NCBI GenBank assembly: GCA_040357565.1
Contig: JBDODJ010000034.1
From: Cercozoa sp. M6MM
Lineage: Eukaryota > Endomyxa: Ascetosporea
DNA: 64,000 nucleotides
Reading direction: 5' to 3' (one strand)
The notes under the pieces were generated by a model, which was given only the letters and a program-made list of their open reading frames with translations, had not been told where the DNA came from and made no database searches. How positions within the stretch are numbered: position 1 is the stretch's first letter; each line of letters begins with the position of its first letter. Position numbers and translations under genes: made by a program. Of this stretch, positions 46,748-58,878 are shown piece after piece.

Positions 46748-47427
46748 CTTGAAGGTGTGCCTGCAAAAATATGGCAACATAATTTTAAAAACAATCACAG
46801 AAATAAAAATCTCAAAAAACTCCTGCGTGTCACCAACAACACACTGCAGCGAACGGAACAAACCCAAACTGGGCAAAAACAGCGAAAGACTTAGTTTTTC
46901 AAACGCACACCACGTCAAACACGCCCAGCACGACACGGGAACGCAGCGACTGCACCCGGGCGCGTGGCCATCGCTCCACACGGCTCAAACACCGGAGCGA
47001 CAGCACACGCCACACTGGGAAACGCGGGATTTCGTCACTCGCGCGCCGCGCAGCCGTGCAGGTCTTGCATTTTCGTAGTGTCAACTCACGATGGGTCAAA
47101 CAGGCCAAAAGAGCGTTGTTTGAGGGACCGAACGATTCCTTGAATTTTCCGGCGAAAAACGCCGCGCGCTCCAACGCGATCAGTTAGTTTCAGCTCATCG
47201 CGGATGTGCCCGTTCGTGCATGCAGAGATTTAATCACATTGGATGCGTTGTGTGGGCTGTAAGCTTTAATTTTGTGAAGGGACTTGAACAGAATGCTCCG
47301 GCAACCTGGATTTGCCGTGCACATGCATCGCGCAGGTCACTGATGCCGTGCGGTAAGAGTTAGTGAGTTGAGTCTTATATGAAACCAACCAAGTCGTTCC
47401 CTGCACCAGCTACTCAGAAGCTTCAAG
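46748..47427. other. Upstream region of eIF5A (probable 5' intron) and 3' flank of the TrpRS gene
   Basis: An acceptor at 46761 implies that about 300-400 bp here is intronic or untranslated for eIF5A. No coding block is identified. Confidence 0.4.
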
Positions 47428-47527
47428 TTAAACAGGGGTGTGTAAAAAGTCGGCACTCGGAACGAGACCCAGCGCATCGCGTACGCGAGCCAGCGTTGTT
47501 TCTGTGACAGAGAGAGCAAATGAACAA

Positions 47528-47558
<31 letters not shown>

Positions 47559-48204
47559 CATTGTCAAGAAACACGGCATACCAGCCTTCTCGCACGCAGC
47601 GTGTTGGCCCTTTTGCAGCGCCTGTTGCAGGTAGGCGGGGTCGTTGTACAACTCAGTGTACCTACCGGGTGCAAGACGTTGTAGCACCATCTGAGTGCAA
47701 GGTGAGCGTTGCGCGAAAATACCTCTGTCGCAGCGGACGCAACTCGGCCAAAATGGCATCAATCAAATCCGCCTTGAGTGCGCGGTACCTCATCTCGGGC
47801 TCCATCTGATGTTTGCGTCGATTAACATGAGCGGGTTGAATGTCCGACAAAAAGCAAAGTTACGGTTTCGTAAGTGCCGACAATGTCGTCGATCGGCATG
47901 CCAGAGGCGTAGTGCAGCATGTTCACTAGATTGCTCACTTCCGGCGCTGAAGGCAGGCATGCGCGTTACGTGTGTTTAATGCCGAGTAAACAAAAGATAC
48001 CATTCGCACGATCATAGCGAACCGTCATGTCGAAATCCGTCTTCGCCTGTTCATTTAAAATCTATAAATTAAACAAACAGAGTGATACAGCACACGACAA
48101 CGAACCTTGCGAATCTTCTTGGCGATGGTATCGTCGTCATCGAGCAGCGTGATCGTTGCCTTGATCGACCTACAGTTAGTGTAGCAGTGATACATGAGCC
48201 ACAT

Positions 48205-48239
<35 letters not shown>

Positions 48240-48866
48240 CGGGTCGGTCTTGCTCATCTTAGAGCCGCCGTTCTGCAACGACATGATGCGCGCGTCGCCC
48301 AGGACAACGGCCTCTGGCACCACAAAGACCGGGTCTTGCTTTTCTGTCCAAACAGTGCGTATATCAGGGTGTACGCACTTTAGAGAGTACATACCCATGT
48401 CGAGAAGCAGATGCGGCGGGCCATCAGCACGGTCATCGAACCGGTCACTAGACAAACAGACCTCTCGCGTATAAATCCAAACAAATTAGAAAAACCGCCA
48501 AGTACCATTGTTCTGCGAAGCTGTTGATTCGCACAGCAAGATCACGCGTCAGATCAATGTGCGGGATCTGATCCTCTCCTGGATAAACACATGCAAAAGT
48601 CCAAGAATGCACATAGCGGTGTCAGATGCACTACCAACAGGCACATGGGTGGCGTCGTAGAGCAGAATGTCGGCAGCCTGCAAAACAACGACACTACGTA
48701 CCCTGACCAGAGTTGTGTGAGTGACGACTACCTGCAACACAGGGTAAGTTAAAAGCGCCGACGACACACGCGTCTGTCGCTTCATGCCGTGTTTTGGCTG
48801 GTGTTTGGCCGACTTCTCCTACGGCACATGTAGACATGAAAACACGCTCAACATCCAAGCACACAT

Positions 48867-48908
<42 letters not shown>

Positions 48909-49129
48909 GAAGACAAATACAAGAGTACATTGAATTGCGGCATGTGCATAAGCGATTTGTGCGGCGAAAAACACTGCAGCAACCACGACAACTCCGAGTG
49001 AGCCGGCACTGCTCAAGCACAGTCCGATTTCACACGTGTCAGACATTCACAGATACGAATAACATACCATGGGACTGCAGAAAGAGAGTCGACTTGTCGG
49101 GGTCAATTCTACCAGAACACATCCGATAT

Positions 49130-49160
<31 letters not shown>

Positions 49161-49654
49161 ATGCACACATACACAATGCACATCCAACAAACCATAGTGC
49201 TCACATACCCTGCCGCGAGAACGAGGGCGGCAGTTCGCATGGTCGCATTTCGCACCTCGGCCTGCTCAGCAAACTGAGTAAACACACTTCGCACACAGAC
49301 AAATAAGCAAACTCACAGGTCGTGGAACAGTGGTCGCCGACCAGGCATGCAGATCCACCACCGACAGGTACAGCTCCCTACAGCCACGACTCCGTATGCG
49401 GTGCAGTCAATACAAGGTACATATAAGATACGTGCTATCGGGGTAATCCGCGCTCATGACACGCTGCATTTCGACCCAATTTCGCACGGCACCGTAGTAG
49501 TTGCCCAGGTGCATCTGCGTCAAAATGTGCACGGTATTACACGAATATGCAAGCACATGTCCACCGAGACAAACCATACCACTCCCGTCGGCTGAATGCC
49601 CGACATCACGGAAGGTTTCGCGGCGCCTCTCAGCGCCTGCTGTAATCCCTGCAT
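47428..49654 (-). CDS. WARS2: Tryptophanyl-tRNA synthetase, bacterial/organellar type
   Basis: Class I synthetase charging tRNA-Trp, here of the bacterial type usual for mitochondria or plastids. The N-terminal signature is MSGIQPTGV, followed over an intron by MHLGNYYGAVRNWVEMQ (HIGH-type HLGN and the SGIQPTG strand). Then YLICTLY/YLSVVDLHAWSA and AEQAEVRNATMRTAALVLAAG, matching the YxxxDLHAxT and LLAxGIDP region. The KMSKS-type loop is GGSKMSKTDP near 48240-48270, preceded by VPEAVVLGDARIMSLQ. The C-terminal part includes YTELYNDPAYLQQALQKG and ends TTLARVRDALGLVPSADF, TAA at 47428. About twelve exons. The start is put at ATG 49654, six codons before the conserved part begins; an organelle presequence may lie further upstream. 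Confidence 0.88.
48203..48239 (+). repeat. (CA)n(TA)n microsatellite
   Basis: Intronic in the TrpRS gene. Confidence 0.9.
48864..48904 (+). repeat. (CA)n(TA)n microsatellite
   Basis: Intronic in the TrpRS gene; second CA-TA compound repeat in the same gene. Confidence 0.9.
49132..49158 (+). repeat. (CA)n microsatellite
   Basis: Intronic in the TrpRS gene; TG in sense. Confidence 0.85.
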
Positions 49655-49891
49655 AATCAGCACACCGCAGCACACAATGGATCGCGTAAATGCGAAAAAG
49701 GCGAATGAAAAATGCGCACAGAACAGGCCGACGGCCGGCTGTTGAGCATTGTACTTGATTTTTGTTTTTGTCAAGTAAATTCCGCTTCCCGATTCAAAAC
49801 CCACCGTCTCAAGCCGATGTCTGGTGCTGTAAGTAATACTTGTAGTGAAGGTTGGATGCCAAGGGCTTGGGTTCAATTTTGGTGTGGTTAT

Positions 49892-50015
49892 TTATTGTTG
49901 TTGCCGCCTGCGCTCGCAGAGAGACCGGATGGCGTCCAGCAGCCGAAGCACAGGCGGACGTCGCCTTTCGTTCTTGGCCTGTTGAGTGTCCGGACCAAGG
50001 GATAAAGAAAACACC

Positions 50016-50105
<90 letters not shown>

Positions 50106-52014
50106 TCCAAGTGAACGAGAGCAGTACTCTTGCTCAGTGTCAGCACTGACGGAAGGCCAGTCAAAACCGCGATTGTAGTCGGCAGGGAACTCCTGGAAAT
50201 AGCCCAGCATGCCGGCTACTCAAAGATACCCTTCCCCCACCATTTGCCAAGTGCTACCTGCCAAGGCAGCAGGTTGTGCTGGTAGTCCAATGCCACCAGT
50301 GCCGTCGTCGAAGCTGACACACGCAACACGAGCAGCAGCTGACCGGGTCGCCACTGCCGTTTCTCCACTAAACACCTCTTCATCTGTATTGACCCGTGTG
50401 ACCCAAGGAGCGAAGGTACCCGGCACGTTGACGTGCAACGAGTGACGAAAGAAGCGAACAAAACGCGGCAGCGGAATCTTCAGGGTAACCACTTGTTCTC
50501 GATCTGCACATGCATGAGTGCATCCACAATACGCAGACACTGACAAACTGACACTGGCACACTGACACACACACACACACACACCTACTGACACACATAC
50601 AGGTAGGTGACACACACACACACACACATGGATAGGTGATACACACACACATAGATACAATAGATAGGTGACACACACACACACGTGGAAAGGGTACCCA
50701 GCGGCAGCACGCGAACGTGCATGGTGCCATCGAACATGTCCTGTCCGTGCACGAGACGTCGTGTCACACGCAGTTCCTGTCGCTCGCTCTCGAAGGTGTC
50801 CTGGAGTCAAGAAGGACAAAGGACATGGACTCCAAACATCAAAAGGGGTGGGGGAGGGGGCAACAAGCACAAGGATACAGCAGCAACAGGCATCAACAGT
50901 CGCAACTGCAGCGGCAACTGCGTGAGGCGCCACTCGGTCTGACGGTCTTGCAGGTCAGTGACGGTCTCGTTAATATCTCCAACGACACGTGCAAACCCGT
51001 CGGTGGTCACTGTCGCCGACTCAAGTGGACATGCGATGACACCGTCAGTGATATGATCGGCACTGAAAACTTCGCTCAGAGACGTCAGTGTCGCTGTCGG
51101 TGTCGACTGACGAAGCACCAGTCGCACCAGCAGTGTCAGGGTGGAGCCATGCGCCTCACCGACGCCACGTGCAACATAATCGTCGGTGACCCAACGCAGG
51201 GCCAGTGATACGTGTCGTGCACGTGACAGGAAACCGTCGCCACGCTGATCGCCAGCCAGCAGCGCGGCCAGGCCTCGCTCGCGGCACGGCAGCAGTCGCA
51301 GGAACGGCGCCAGGTTCTCCAGACACACGCGCTCGCGCGGCGCTGCCGCATGCACATCGATCAGATCGCGACGGTTACCGACGATCTGATCAACTGACCG
51401 ATCAACGCGATCAACTTCGATCACGTCCGACAGCGAGGCACACAAGAGCGAGCCTACTCAAAGCAAGCCTGACATGCATACCACAGAGCATAGGTGACAG
51501 CACGTACCGAGATCACTACGTACTTGTAGCCACCTGGTGTCGATGTCGTTGTCGCTGTGTGTGTTAAAAGACGCAGCCACGATGCCACCCACTGGCTGGT
51601 CCTTTTGCTACAGGCAGCACGCATATATATTGTATGTATATGTATACAGGGCACTGACACCGGTATACCGGAGATGAGGCCAATGAAACATCGAGTCTTT
51701 CGACATCCGCACGCTGCAGCAATTGCGCCACCGGTTTTGGAAACAGCGTCTAATATGCGCACCTCGTCCACCACACAAAGGCGCAACATAGTGCAGGATA
51801 CCGTGTGCCGCCTCAGCCGAATGTCGTCATCAACGCGCAGCTTGAACTCGAAATCCGCATCAATCAAACGGGCATTCCTCGGTCTTATGTGCACCCGTGA
51901 TGAAAAGTGCTCGAGATTCGTGCGGACTCTGGTGCCTTCCTCCCCGTGGACGCAAGAGGTCGAGGTCAATGCCGCCAGTGTCAACAAAATACAGGAAAGC
52001 AATTTGGGAGGCAT
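49892..52014 (-). CDS. PIGT: PIG-T/GPI16, GPI transamidase subunit
   Basis: Core subunit of the ER complex that attaches GPI anchors. The ATG at 52014 opens a signal peptide (MPPKLLSCILLTLAALTSTS) followed by RVRTNLEHFSSR and a charged strand block, DADFEFKLRVDDD. The best block is VCLENLAPFLRLLPCRERGL with AALLAG and ARHVSLALRW near 51180-51350, matching human [20 protein letters not shown] and the following strand. Later come LPRFVRFFRHSLHVNVPGTF, TALVALDYQHNLLPWQ and FPADYNRGFDW (human ALLKWTEYTPDPNHGFYV). A basic tail, AKNERRRPPVLRLLDAIR, ends in TAA at 49892. The transmembrane helix that normally precedes this tail is not visible; its place is taken by an 80 bp TG repeat (see findings). 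About nine exons. Confidence 0.82.
50020..50102 (+). repeat. (CA)n microsatellite, about 80 bp
   Basis: Lies in PIG-T between the GFDW exon and the basic C-terminal tail; (TG)n in sense, open in frames reading Val-Cys. Confidence 0.95.
50566..50685 (+). repeat. CA repeats mixed with CACATAGATAGGTGA units
   Basis: Compound repeat in a PIG-T intron with three copies of a (A/G)GATAGGTGA(C/T)ACACACAC unit. Confidence 0.85.
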
Positions 52015-52336
52015 TATTGGGGTTTTTGAAACAATCTAATGCACGTTCACACTGCCACACACTCTGTATTGGTCTGAGCTGTCAAAAATTACAGAACACT
52101 TTTTTTGCTGTAGCCACTCAGTTGGTCCACAGATCAGAGCTCGGTCTGCGGTCTGCTCTGCTTAAGCGATCTACAGGTTGGGATATCCCTGGTAGTAGCA
52201 CGCTTCCACACATTGTTTTGGCGTCGGCACTTTTGCCTGCTTGCTTGAGACAAACTTTATGTTTTCTCTTTACAGGTTTGTGCTCTATGGTTTTCGTGCG
52301 TAGTATCGACGCAGCGGCACGCTTTCAAGTAGTCTA
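52015..52336. other. Divergent spacer PIG-T / LYR-motif gene
   Basis: About 320 bp. Presumed promoters for both genes; no exon or repeat supported. Confidence 0.5.
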
Positions 52337-52752
52337 ATGCGCCCGGGTGCTGCCCGGCGACTGTTAAAGGTACCGCCGTGTCCGCCGTGTCAGTTGGATA
52401 CGATAAAATTGGTTTGTATTCACTCTGGGTTTGCAGGACTTATTGTGGGCCAGTCAGCGAGCTGAGCGGTCCCATGCCATGAGACGCCGCATCAAAGACG
52501 AATTTAGGAAACTGCGTGACTGTACTGACGAGGAAAAGCTGCGTACTGCTTTTATGCGAGGCCGTTGGTTCTGCCGTGAACTTGAGCAAGGTACCCTTTT
52601 GAGTTGTTTCAGTAGATCGCTTCTTTCATACTGTACATGCCCTCTCAGCCACGTCGCTTGGCAGATATCGTAAGATTCGCCGCATGTACGGCGACTCGCG
52701 TGATCATATCGAGCAGTCGACGTCAAATTCTCCCCCTAAGAGCCCGGAATGA
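52337..52752 (+). CDS. LYR-motif (Complex1_LYR/LYRM-like) small protein
   Basis: Three exons: 52337-52369, 52437-52590 and 52649-52752, with introns of 67 and 58 nt, both opening GTACC. The protein is about 96 residues. It reads MRPGAARRLLKDLLWASQR, then a basic middle RRRIKDEFRKLRDCTDEEKL and ARG-type helix FMRGRWFCRELEQ. This is the three-helix pattern of LYRM proteins, which serve mitochondrial complex and iron-sulfur assembly with acyl carrier protein. The motif expected as LYRxLLR is read here as RLLKDLL, so the tyrosine is absent; the downstream arginines and the conserved aromatic-poor helix 2 remain. A short Ser/Pro tail follows. It could alternatively be an unrelated helical protein. 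Confidence 0.6.
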
Positions 52753-53094
52753 CTTGGGCCACCGGACGTGACTGAAGTGAAACAAACTCGGCGTGCGCGG
52801 AAAATACACGATAAATCGGTCGTAACGTATCTAGTCATATGGCTGTCGTATACTAAGCATTTTGGCTTTGCGTTGACGGCCTTTGACCAGACGTTCGGCC
52901 CGGTCCCCTAGTTCAGTTTCTTTTTTCGTTTTTTCCGCCAGTTTTTGTCTGACAAAAACCTGCTAGCGCCTCACACAGTCGTTTGCCAGACGTGCCACGG
53001 CACCCCAGCACGTGCCAATCACACGCAAGGCTTTCGACCACCTGCTGGGACAACTGTGTCGCTTGCATTCCAGTACGATACAGCCGTTTGGAAA

Positions 53095-55485
53095 ATGACT
53101 GGCATTGTTTTGACCGTTTGTGCGATCAACGGCTTTTCTCGAGTGCTGCCAGGCGCAGATGATGGTGCCGCACGTGTGGTCAGTAACACAAGTGACCGCA
53201 GCGATGGGAGCATTGTGGCAGCCTTGCAAAGCAGGAGCAGTCACACCGTGATACGCGTTTACAGCGACGGTTTCATGCGAGTTAACGACGGTCCCGAGCA
53301 AGGTGTGAGCGAGCAGACAGCACACTTGGCGTGCCACCCCGTGTGCGCCGCTATCTCTCCAGATGGACGCACTGTGGCTCTAGGCGAAACGAGGGGTGTC
53401 GTAACACTGCTGCGCGTGGATTCACTGCGAGCCACACAGCGGTGGAAGCTGCCTCAGGTAATCCCACCTGATCTGCTTTGTCTCTTTAAGTCCCATATCA
53501 AAAGTGCGTTGCAGAGTAAGGTCAGCAACATCACAGCGCTTGCTTTCTCGTGCGAGAAGGCTCTGGTCGTGGGCGACGCAGATGGCACGATTTTCGGCTG
53601 TCACCTCGACGGCAAGGAGGAACGTTTCCAGCCTGTTGCGAAGGTACAGTATTCTGTCCTTTAAAGAGTACCTTGATGCAGATACACATGCGTTTCCATA
53701 GGTGGAAGCGATGGTGTCTCGACTCGTGTTTCACCCAGAGTCACGCAACTTGTACGCCGCCGTGACACGCGACAGCGTCGCCATGTGCCACTTCTCACAA
53801 CGCGCAGTGTCGCTGAGGTTTCCGCTGCCGAGCCTACCTATTATTGTAAAACATCCGCCTTATCTCCTTTTGACTTTCTTTTATTCGCGTGTATGCTGCA
53901 GGGTGCCGACTGGTGTACATCATCGCAGTTCGCCGTGGTGCAAGGTGAAAAAGCGCGCATCACGCGGATTGACATGCGCACACGACTCTCGACATGTTTG
54001 GGCGAAGCGCTACCTGTAGCTTTCATCTACTAAACTTACCTTTTTATTTTTGTGACACTGAAGCGTACAGGACGGCAAGGCAGAGAAAGGGGTTGTACCG
54101 TTCGAAGCCGCAGTGTGTGCAGTGCTGGATTCCAAGGTATTTTACTTGTATCCTACTGTACGATACGAGTGACTGTATGTGCACACGTTTGTTTTTGCCC
54201 AGTCAACTGTAATGATGTGCGATGTGACGAAGCGAGAAATCAGCACATGGAGTGTTCAAGTCAGTTCCCTCGACACGCGTGCTGGCTGGCTGACCTACAC
54301 GACGCGCGAATGGCAGTCAAAACCGCCGCGATTGGTGCCAAAGAAGGGTGCGACCAAGGAGACTCCGAAAATACAGGTTCACTTCTGTCTGTCTCTATCC
54401 TGCACTGAGGGGAACCCGGTAATATAAATTTAGGTCAAGAAACGCGCCACAACGATCGAGAAAACCGATGACGGCAATGACCACAACAACGACGATGCCG
54501 ACGACAACTACGACGACAGTGACGGCGACAAGGAGCACGCCGACGTCAACATTGAGAGCAGGCACAACGACAGCAGCAAGCACAGCAGCGTGCACTCGTT
54601 TGCACATTCGAGTGGACCACTAGGTGCTCGTTTGGATGTTCATCACGATGCCAACCCGAGTATTCGCGGCAGTCGCACCGGCAGTCGCACGGGAAGTCAT
54701 ATGGGCAATCACAGTCATATTGGCAATAACGTGGACAGTCAAATGAGTGATGGTCACATGAGTGATAGACTGAGTGGCCACATGAGTGCTCAGTCCGGTG
54801 ACCAAGGTGGTTTCTACGAGCGACCACGCCCGCGGCACCACGTCAGTGTCATGCGTAGCGCCTCGCACGATACTGCCGCCGACGCCAATGGTATCGAAAA
54901 GCACAACTATACGGTCGCCGATACCAATGCAAGTCACGACAGACGTTCAATTGACGGCGTTAGCTCCGATGCTTCCTGGGATCAACTGCGACAAGACATG
55001 CGTGCAGAGATGCGAGCCCTGCACCTCGACATGGTGCAGCACTTCCACTCCATGGTATTCCTCTAATTTTTATACTAAATTTATGGTAAGTGTATGATGA
55101 GTTCAAACACCGCCCCCACGTGCTGGTAGGAACAAAAACTGAGTGACCGTATCGACGAGTTGACGCAACTGCTTCGTCGAGTGTTGCGGCAAAATCACGA
55201 GCTGCGCCAGCGGTTCGGTAAACAGAGGCGTTGTTCTTTTTTCTTTTTATTGGTGGTGATTGCGCGAATTCCCTCTGCACAGATGACCCGGGGGTCGTGC
55301 GACACAGTGCTGACGTGCGATTAATTCGCGAGAGCGATGTCGAGCACTTTCTGCAGCCACGTTCACCTCCGCGAAGTCACTCCGATCAATGCAGCAACTC
55401 CAGCGCACATCACGGGAGCACTAGCAGTAACCGAACGACCCACAACTCCAGAGAAAGGCGTAACTTCTTGGACTTCGAGTTTTGA
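53095..55485 (+). CDS. NEDD1: NEDD1-like gamma-tubulin ring complex targeting protein
   Basis: Recruits gamma-tubulin complexes to centrosomes, basal bodies and spindles. The N-terminal half shows beta-propeller-like repeats (AISPDGRTVALGETRGVVTL, ITALAFSCEKALVVGDADGT, SRLVFHPESRNLYAAVTRDS). The middle is low-complexity, rich in Asp, His, Ser and Gly (about 54430-54900). The end is diagnostic: SWDQLRQDMRAEMRALHLDM, then VQHFHSMEQKLSDRIDELTQ and a Leu/Arg helix to HELRQRF, matching NEDD1 FREACHRDIVNLQVEMIKQF and its final coiled coil. A Ser-rich tail runs to 55485. The true 5' end is unresolved: the frame is open upstream to 52945 without an ATG, so a further exon may exist. Eight or so introns of 45-75 nt. 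Confidence 0.72.
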
Positions 55486-55851
55486 GTTCTTGGCTGGACC
55501 TGTCTCCTACTATGCAGCTGCACATCCAATGGCGGGATACGACTCACTGAGTAAACAGAAAGATGAAACTACAGGAACTGATTTAGGGTCGTAAACTTAC
55601 CACTCTGCGACGAGTAACTTTCGCGAACTGCAAAAGATGACGACGCGAAATGCGCGCGCATTAAATCCATCCGTGATCGCGCGCGCATTATTCGAATGCT
55701 ATCGTATTACTTACGTGACCGTTTTATTTAGCGCGTCTTGTCGTTGCACCGAAATCGAATAGAGCTTGAATTAAAGCCGTCGCAATAAGTCCACCTGCGC
55801 GACGCTGCGACAAACTGCCATGGAGACGACTCGTTTTACGACGCTAGGACT
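55486..55851. other. Spacer between converging NEDD1 and BRF1
   Basis: About 365 bp. A GCGCGC-rich duplication (AATGCGCGCGCATTAA, GATCGCGCGCGCATTA) near 55649-55690. No exon. Confidence 0.5.
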
Positions 55852-58800
55852 TCAGTGAGACGACTTGACGCGCGAACGATCTCTGGAGCGCTCGCGCTTG
55901 GCTCTGCTATTCTTTTTGTCTTTCCGGCGCTTGTGGAGTTTTTTGAGTTTCTCCTTGTCGGCTTTGCTCTTTTTGTGCTTGTTCTTCTTCATCTTCTTTT
56001 TGCTGTCACTGTTGTGCAGACCGAACAGAGCACCTCGAGCACGCGCAAGAGCGCCGAGAGCGTCCTCTTCATTGTCACTGTTATCTTCATCATTGACACT
56101 GTTGCTGGAGGGGCTATGGTCCCTGTGGTAAACGAAAAACAATGTGTGTGTGTGTGTGTGTGTGTGTGTGGATTCAACAAGACAGTCAGAGGGAGAGCGA
56201 GAGAGAAAGATGACAGAGGTACCTCCTGTCCGGTGAACGGGCGCGCTCTTTTTTGACCGTCTTTGTGTCAGGACTGGCTTCGGTCGACTTGCTTGTTTTC
56301 GTGGACGTGGACTGCTGCATGGCCTGCAGTCTCTGCTGAATGCCCTCACTCTTAACTACGGTGCCAGGCACAGGTGTGCCCAACTCGCGCTTCACCGATA
56401 CGTGCGTATGCAGCGGCACGGTGACGTCACCAAACACTGATAAGTGATCCCGCGCAGCCACGTCCGAGGCCGTGTCGCTTGCCATCAAATTCTAATGTCA
56501 CACCACACAACATACACTCGAGTCAGTCAGTCAGTCAGTAGGTAAGCCAGTAAGTCAGTCAGGAAGCGGAGCTACCTGCAGTCGCGTAAGTGCGTCCCGA
56601 TTGACGCGCAGCGAGGACTGCTTGTGTCCAATAGCCTGCGCGACGGCCTCGCTGGCACTGGTTGGAGCAGCGGCACTCACACGGTCGCGTCTCTTGCGCG
56701 CGCGGGCGCGTCGCATGGCAGCAGCAGCCTCCGGAGTCGTACCGAGCTAGGCAGTCACAGTCACACAGTCATACAGTCACACAGCAGCTACACAGCCAGT
56801 AGGTACAACAGCCGGCACGCAAAAGGGCTACCTTTTTGGCATCCAATTCGAGCTGCCGCTGCTTCTGTCGCTGACGACGCAGCCAGTTGGCATTAATCTC
56901 CTTCCACATGCGTTCCTATTGACACGGGGGGGGGGGGTACTCTCAGGCTATGCAGCGGGCAGAGAGAACGGCATACCTTCCACTGCGACTCGGACTTGCT
57001 GAGCAGCATGCCGTTGAGTTCCTCGTCATCGTCGAGGTCGCTGAGCGAGCCCTCGATCTCGATGATGGCGCTCTCCTCCTCGCGCCGCTCCTTGTCACCG
57101 CGCGACTCCACGTCGTCCTGCGACTCGAGTTCGTCCTCATCCTCGTCCTCCTCATCCTCATCTTCGTCCTCACTGGCATGTTTCCGCGACGACACTGTCG
57201 TCAGCTGCCGCACCTGGCGCAAACGCGCCTCCTGTTCCGCCTTGGCCTCGGCCTCAGCCACATCTCGCTCCTGTCCAGGTGGACACATGCACACACACAC
57301 GCACACACGCGCGCAAAGTCAGACCCTTCACCTGTCATAAACCCGACGGACACTCCAAGGACAGGCCTACCAGGGTACGGAACTCGTCGCTGTGCATGGC
57401 AGCACGCACACTCGCAATGGCGGCATCGTCGCTGTCTGTACACACACACACATACACACACACACATACACACACACACATACATGCATGCTCACAATCC
57501 AGGAAGTGCGTGTAAAGAGTGTACTGCTGGCAGCCGGCAGTGCAGGTGTCGTCTCTTCGTCGGGACGAAACGCAGGCGGGTCACACTCAACCGCCGAGTC
57601 CTGTAGCCACAGTACGAGAGGGTCCATTGGTACCTGCATAAACTGTAGCCACTCGGGATACCTGCTGCGCAAGCTGCTCGAAACTCAGTCGACTCGCCGG
57701 CGTTTCCGCGAACTCGTTCAGTCGCTTGCGAAGCGTCACGTCACAGATTCGTACTACCCGCACGATCTCTCTGTACAACGCAACGTGCAGCATTTTTACC
57801 CCGAGGAACAGCTGTGCGTTACAGACAGAACACACATGCAGAAGGTACCGCTGGGATCGGCGGAAGCCGTGCACGCGCGCAGCGATGAGGAGACACGCGC
57901 CGCAGATACCCGAGGGACGGCGGCCCGTGTGGATCCAGTCCTTGCGCATTCGCGCCACCAGACGCAGCGCCGACATAGCCACAGCGTGTGCTTTGTCACT
58001 GCACAAACAGTCACACACACACACACAAGGTACCTGCCAATCACGCCACATACACGTGACATAGGTATACCCAAACTCGAGTTTCGACGCGAAGCGGTGA
58101 ATGAAAAGAGACGGGTCAATGACTGGGAGCGACAGGTTCAGCAGTCGCACGAACTTGAGAAAGGTGCGACCCAGTGTGTGCAAGTTCACTTGCAGTCGCT
58201 CGCTGAAGTCAATGAGTAGGTGCGGCGTGCGTTCGATACGACACACAATGTAGAGACACGCGGCGATGACGTGACGTGTGCGACGACCCTGTAGGTGGAT
58301 GGTGTCATCGGTACATGTCATTCAGCTCATCACAGAGGACAGGACGAGGTACCTGGACAAAGTTGCGCTGCACGGCGAGGCGGAACAGGCGCTGTGCCGA
58401 CTCGGTGTGGTGCTGCCGCAGCGTGAACTGCGTGGCAAGCTGCGCGATCTGTCGGTTGCCCTGCGCGATGGTCTGCTCGCGCGACTCGCGCATACGCGTC
58501 ACGTGACTCCGTGCGCCTTGCACGCTGCTGCCCTGTGATACAACGAGATGAACACACTCACCAAATGACGCCTGCAGACTGTGCTTTGAGCGCACGTACC
58601 TTGGCTGAGGCAGAGAGGCCCTGGAAACCCGTCGTGCTAACGAACTGTCCGACTACACTCGTGCTGCCGCTCTGCTCTGAGAAGGTCACGGCCATCACGA
58701 TGCTGCGCACAGACACAAACACGTAACACAAACCATCAGTACGCACACACATACACACAAACAAAAGCGCCTGCTACCTGTTCTCCTTCTGTACGGTACC

Positions 58801-58878
58801 GCAGGTGACGCACGTGACATCACCGCGGGAGCCATCGGCCTCTAGCTCGGTGCCACCGCACACCGTGCACGCCGACAT
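55852..58878 (-). CDS. BRF1: BRF1, TFIIIB-related factor of RNA polymerase III
   Basis: TFIIB-like subunit that brings Pol III to tRNA and 5S promoters. The start MSACTVCGGTELEADG opens a zinc ribbon (CxxC ... CVTCG), then GSTSVVGQFVSTTGFQGLSA, the BRF-type N-terminal linker. The two cyclin folds follow: REQTIAQGNRQIAQLATQF, GRRTRHVIAACLYIVCR and LLIDFSERLQVNLHTLGRTF for the first; ALRLVARMRKDWIHTGRRPS and GICGACLLIAARVHGFRRS, then EIVRVVRICDVTLRKRLNEF for the second. Downstream is the BRF homology block SLSDLDDDEELNGMLLSKSE with KERMWKEINANWLRRQR, preceded by an acidic run. The end is a Lys/Arg-rich tail with RERSRDRSRVKSSH, TGA at 55852. About twelve introns, several with microsatellites. 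Confidence 0.92.
56142..56170 (+). repeat. (GT)n microsatellite
   Basis: Intronic in BRF1; CA in sense. Confidence 0.85.
57438..57482 (+). repeat. (CA)n with CATA interruptions
   Basis: Intronic in BRF1; TG in sense. Confidence 0.85.
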
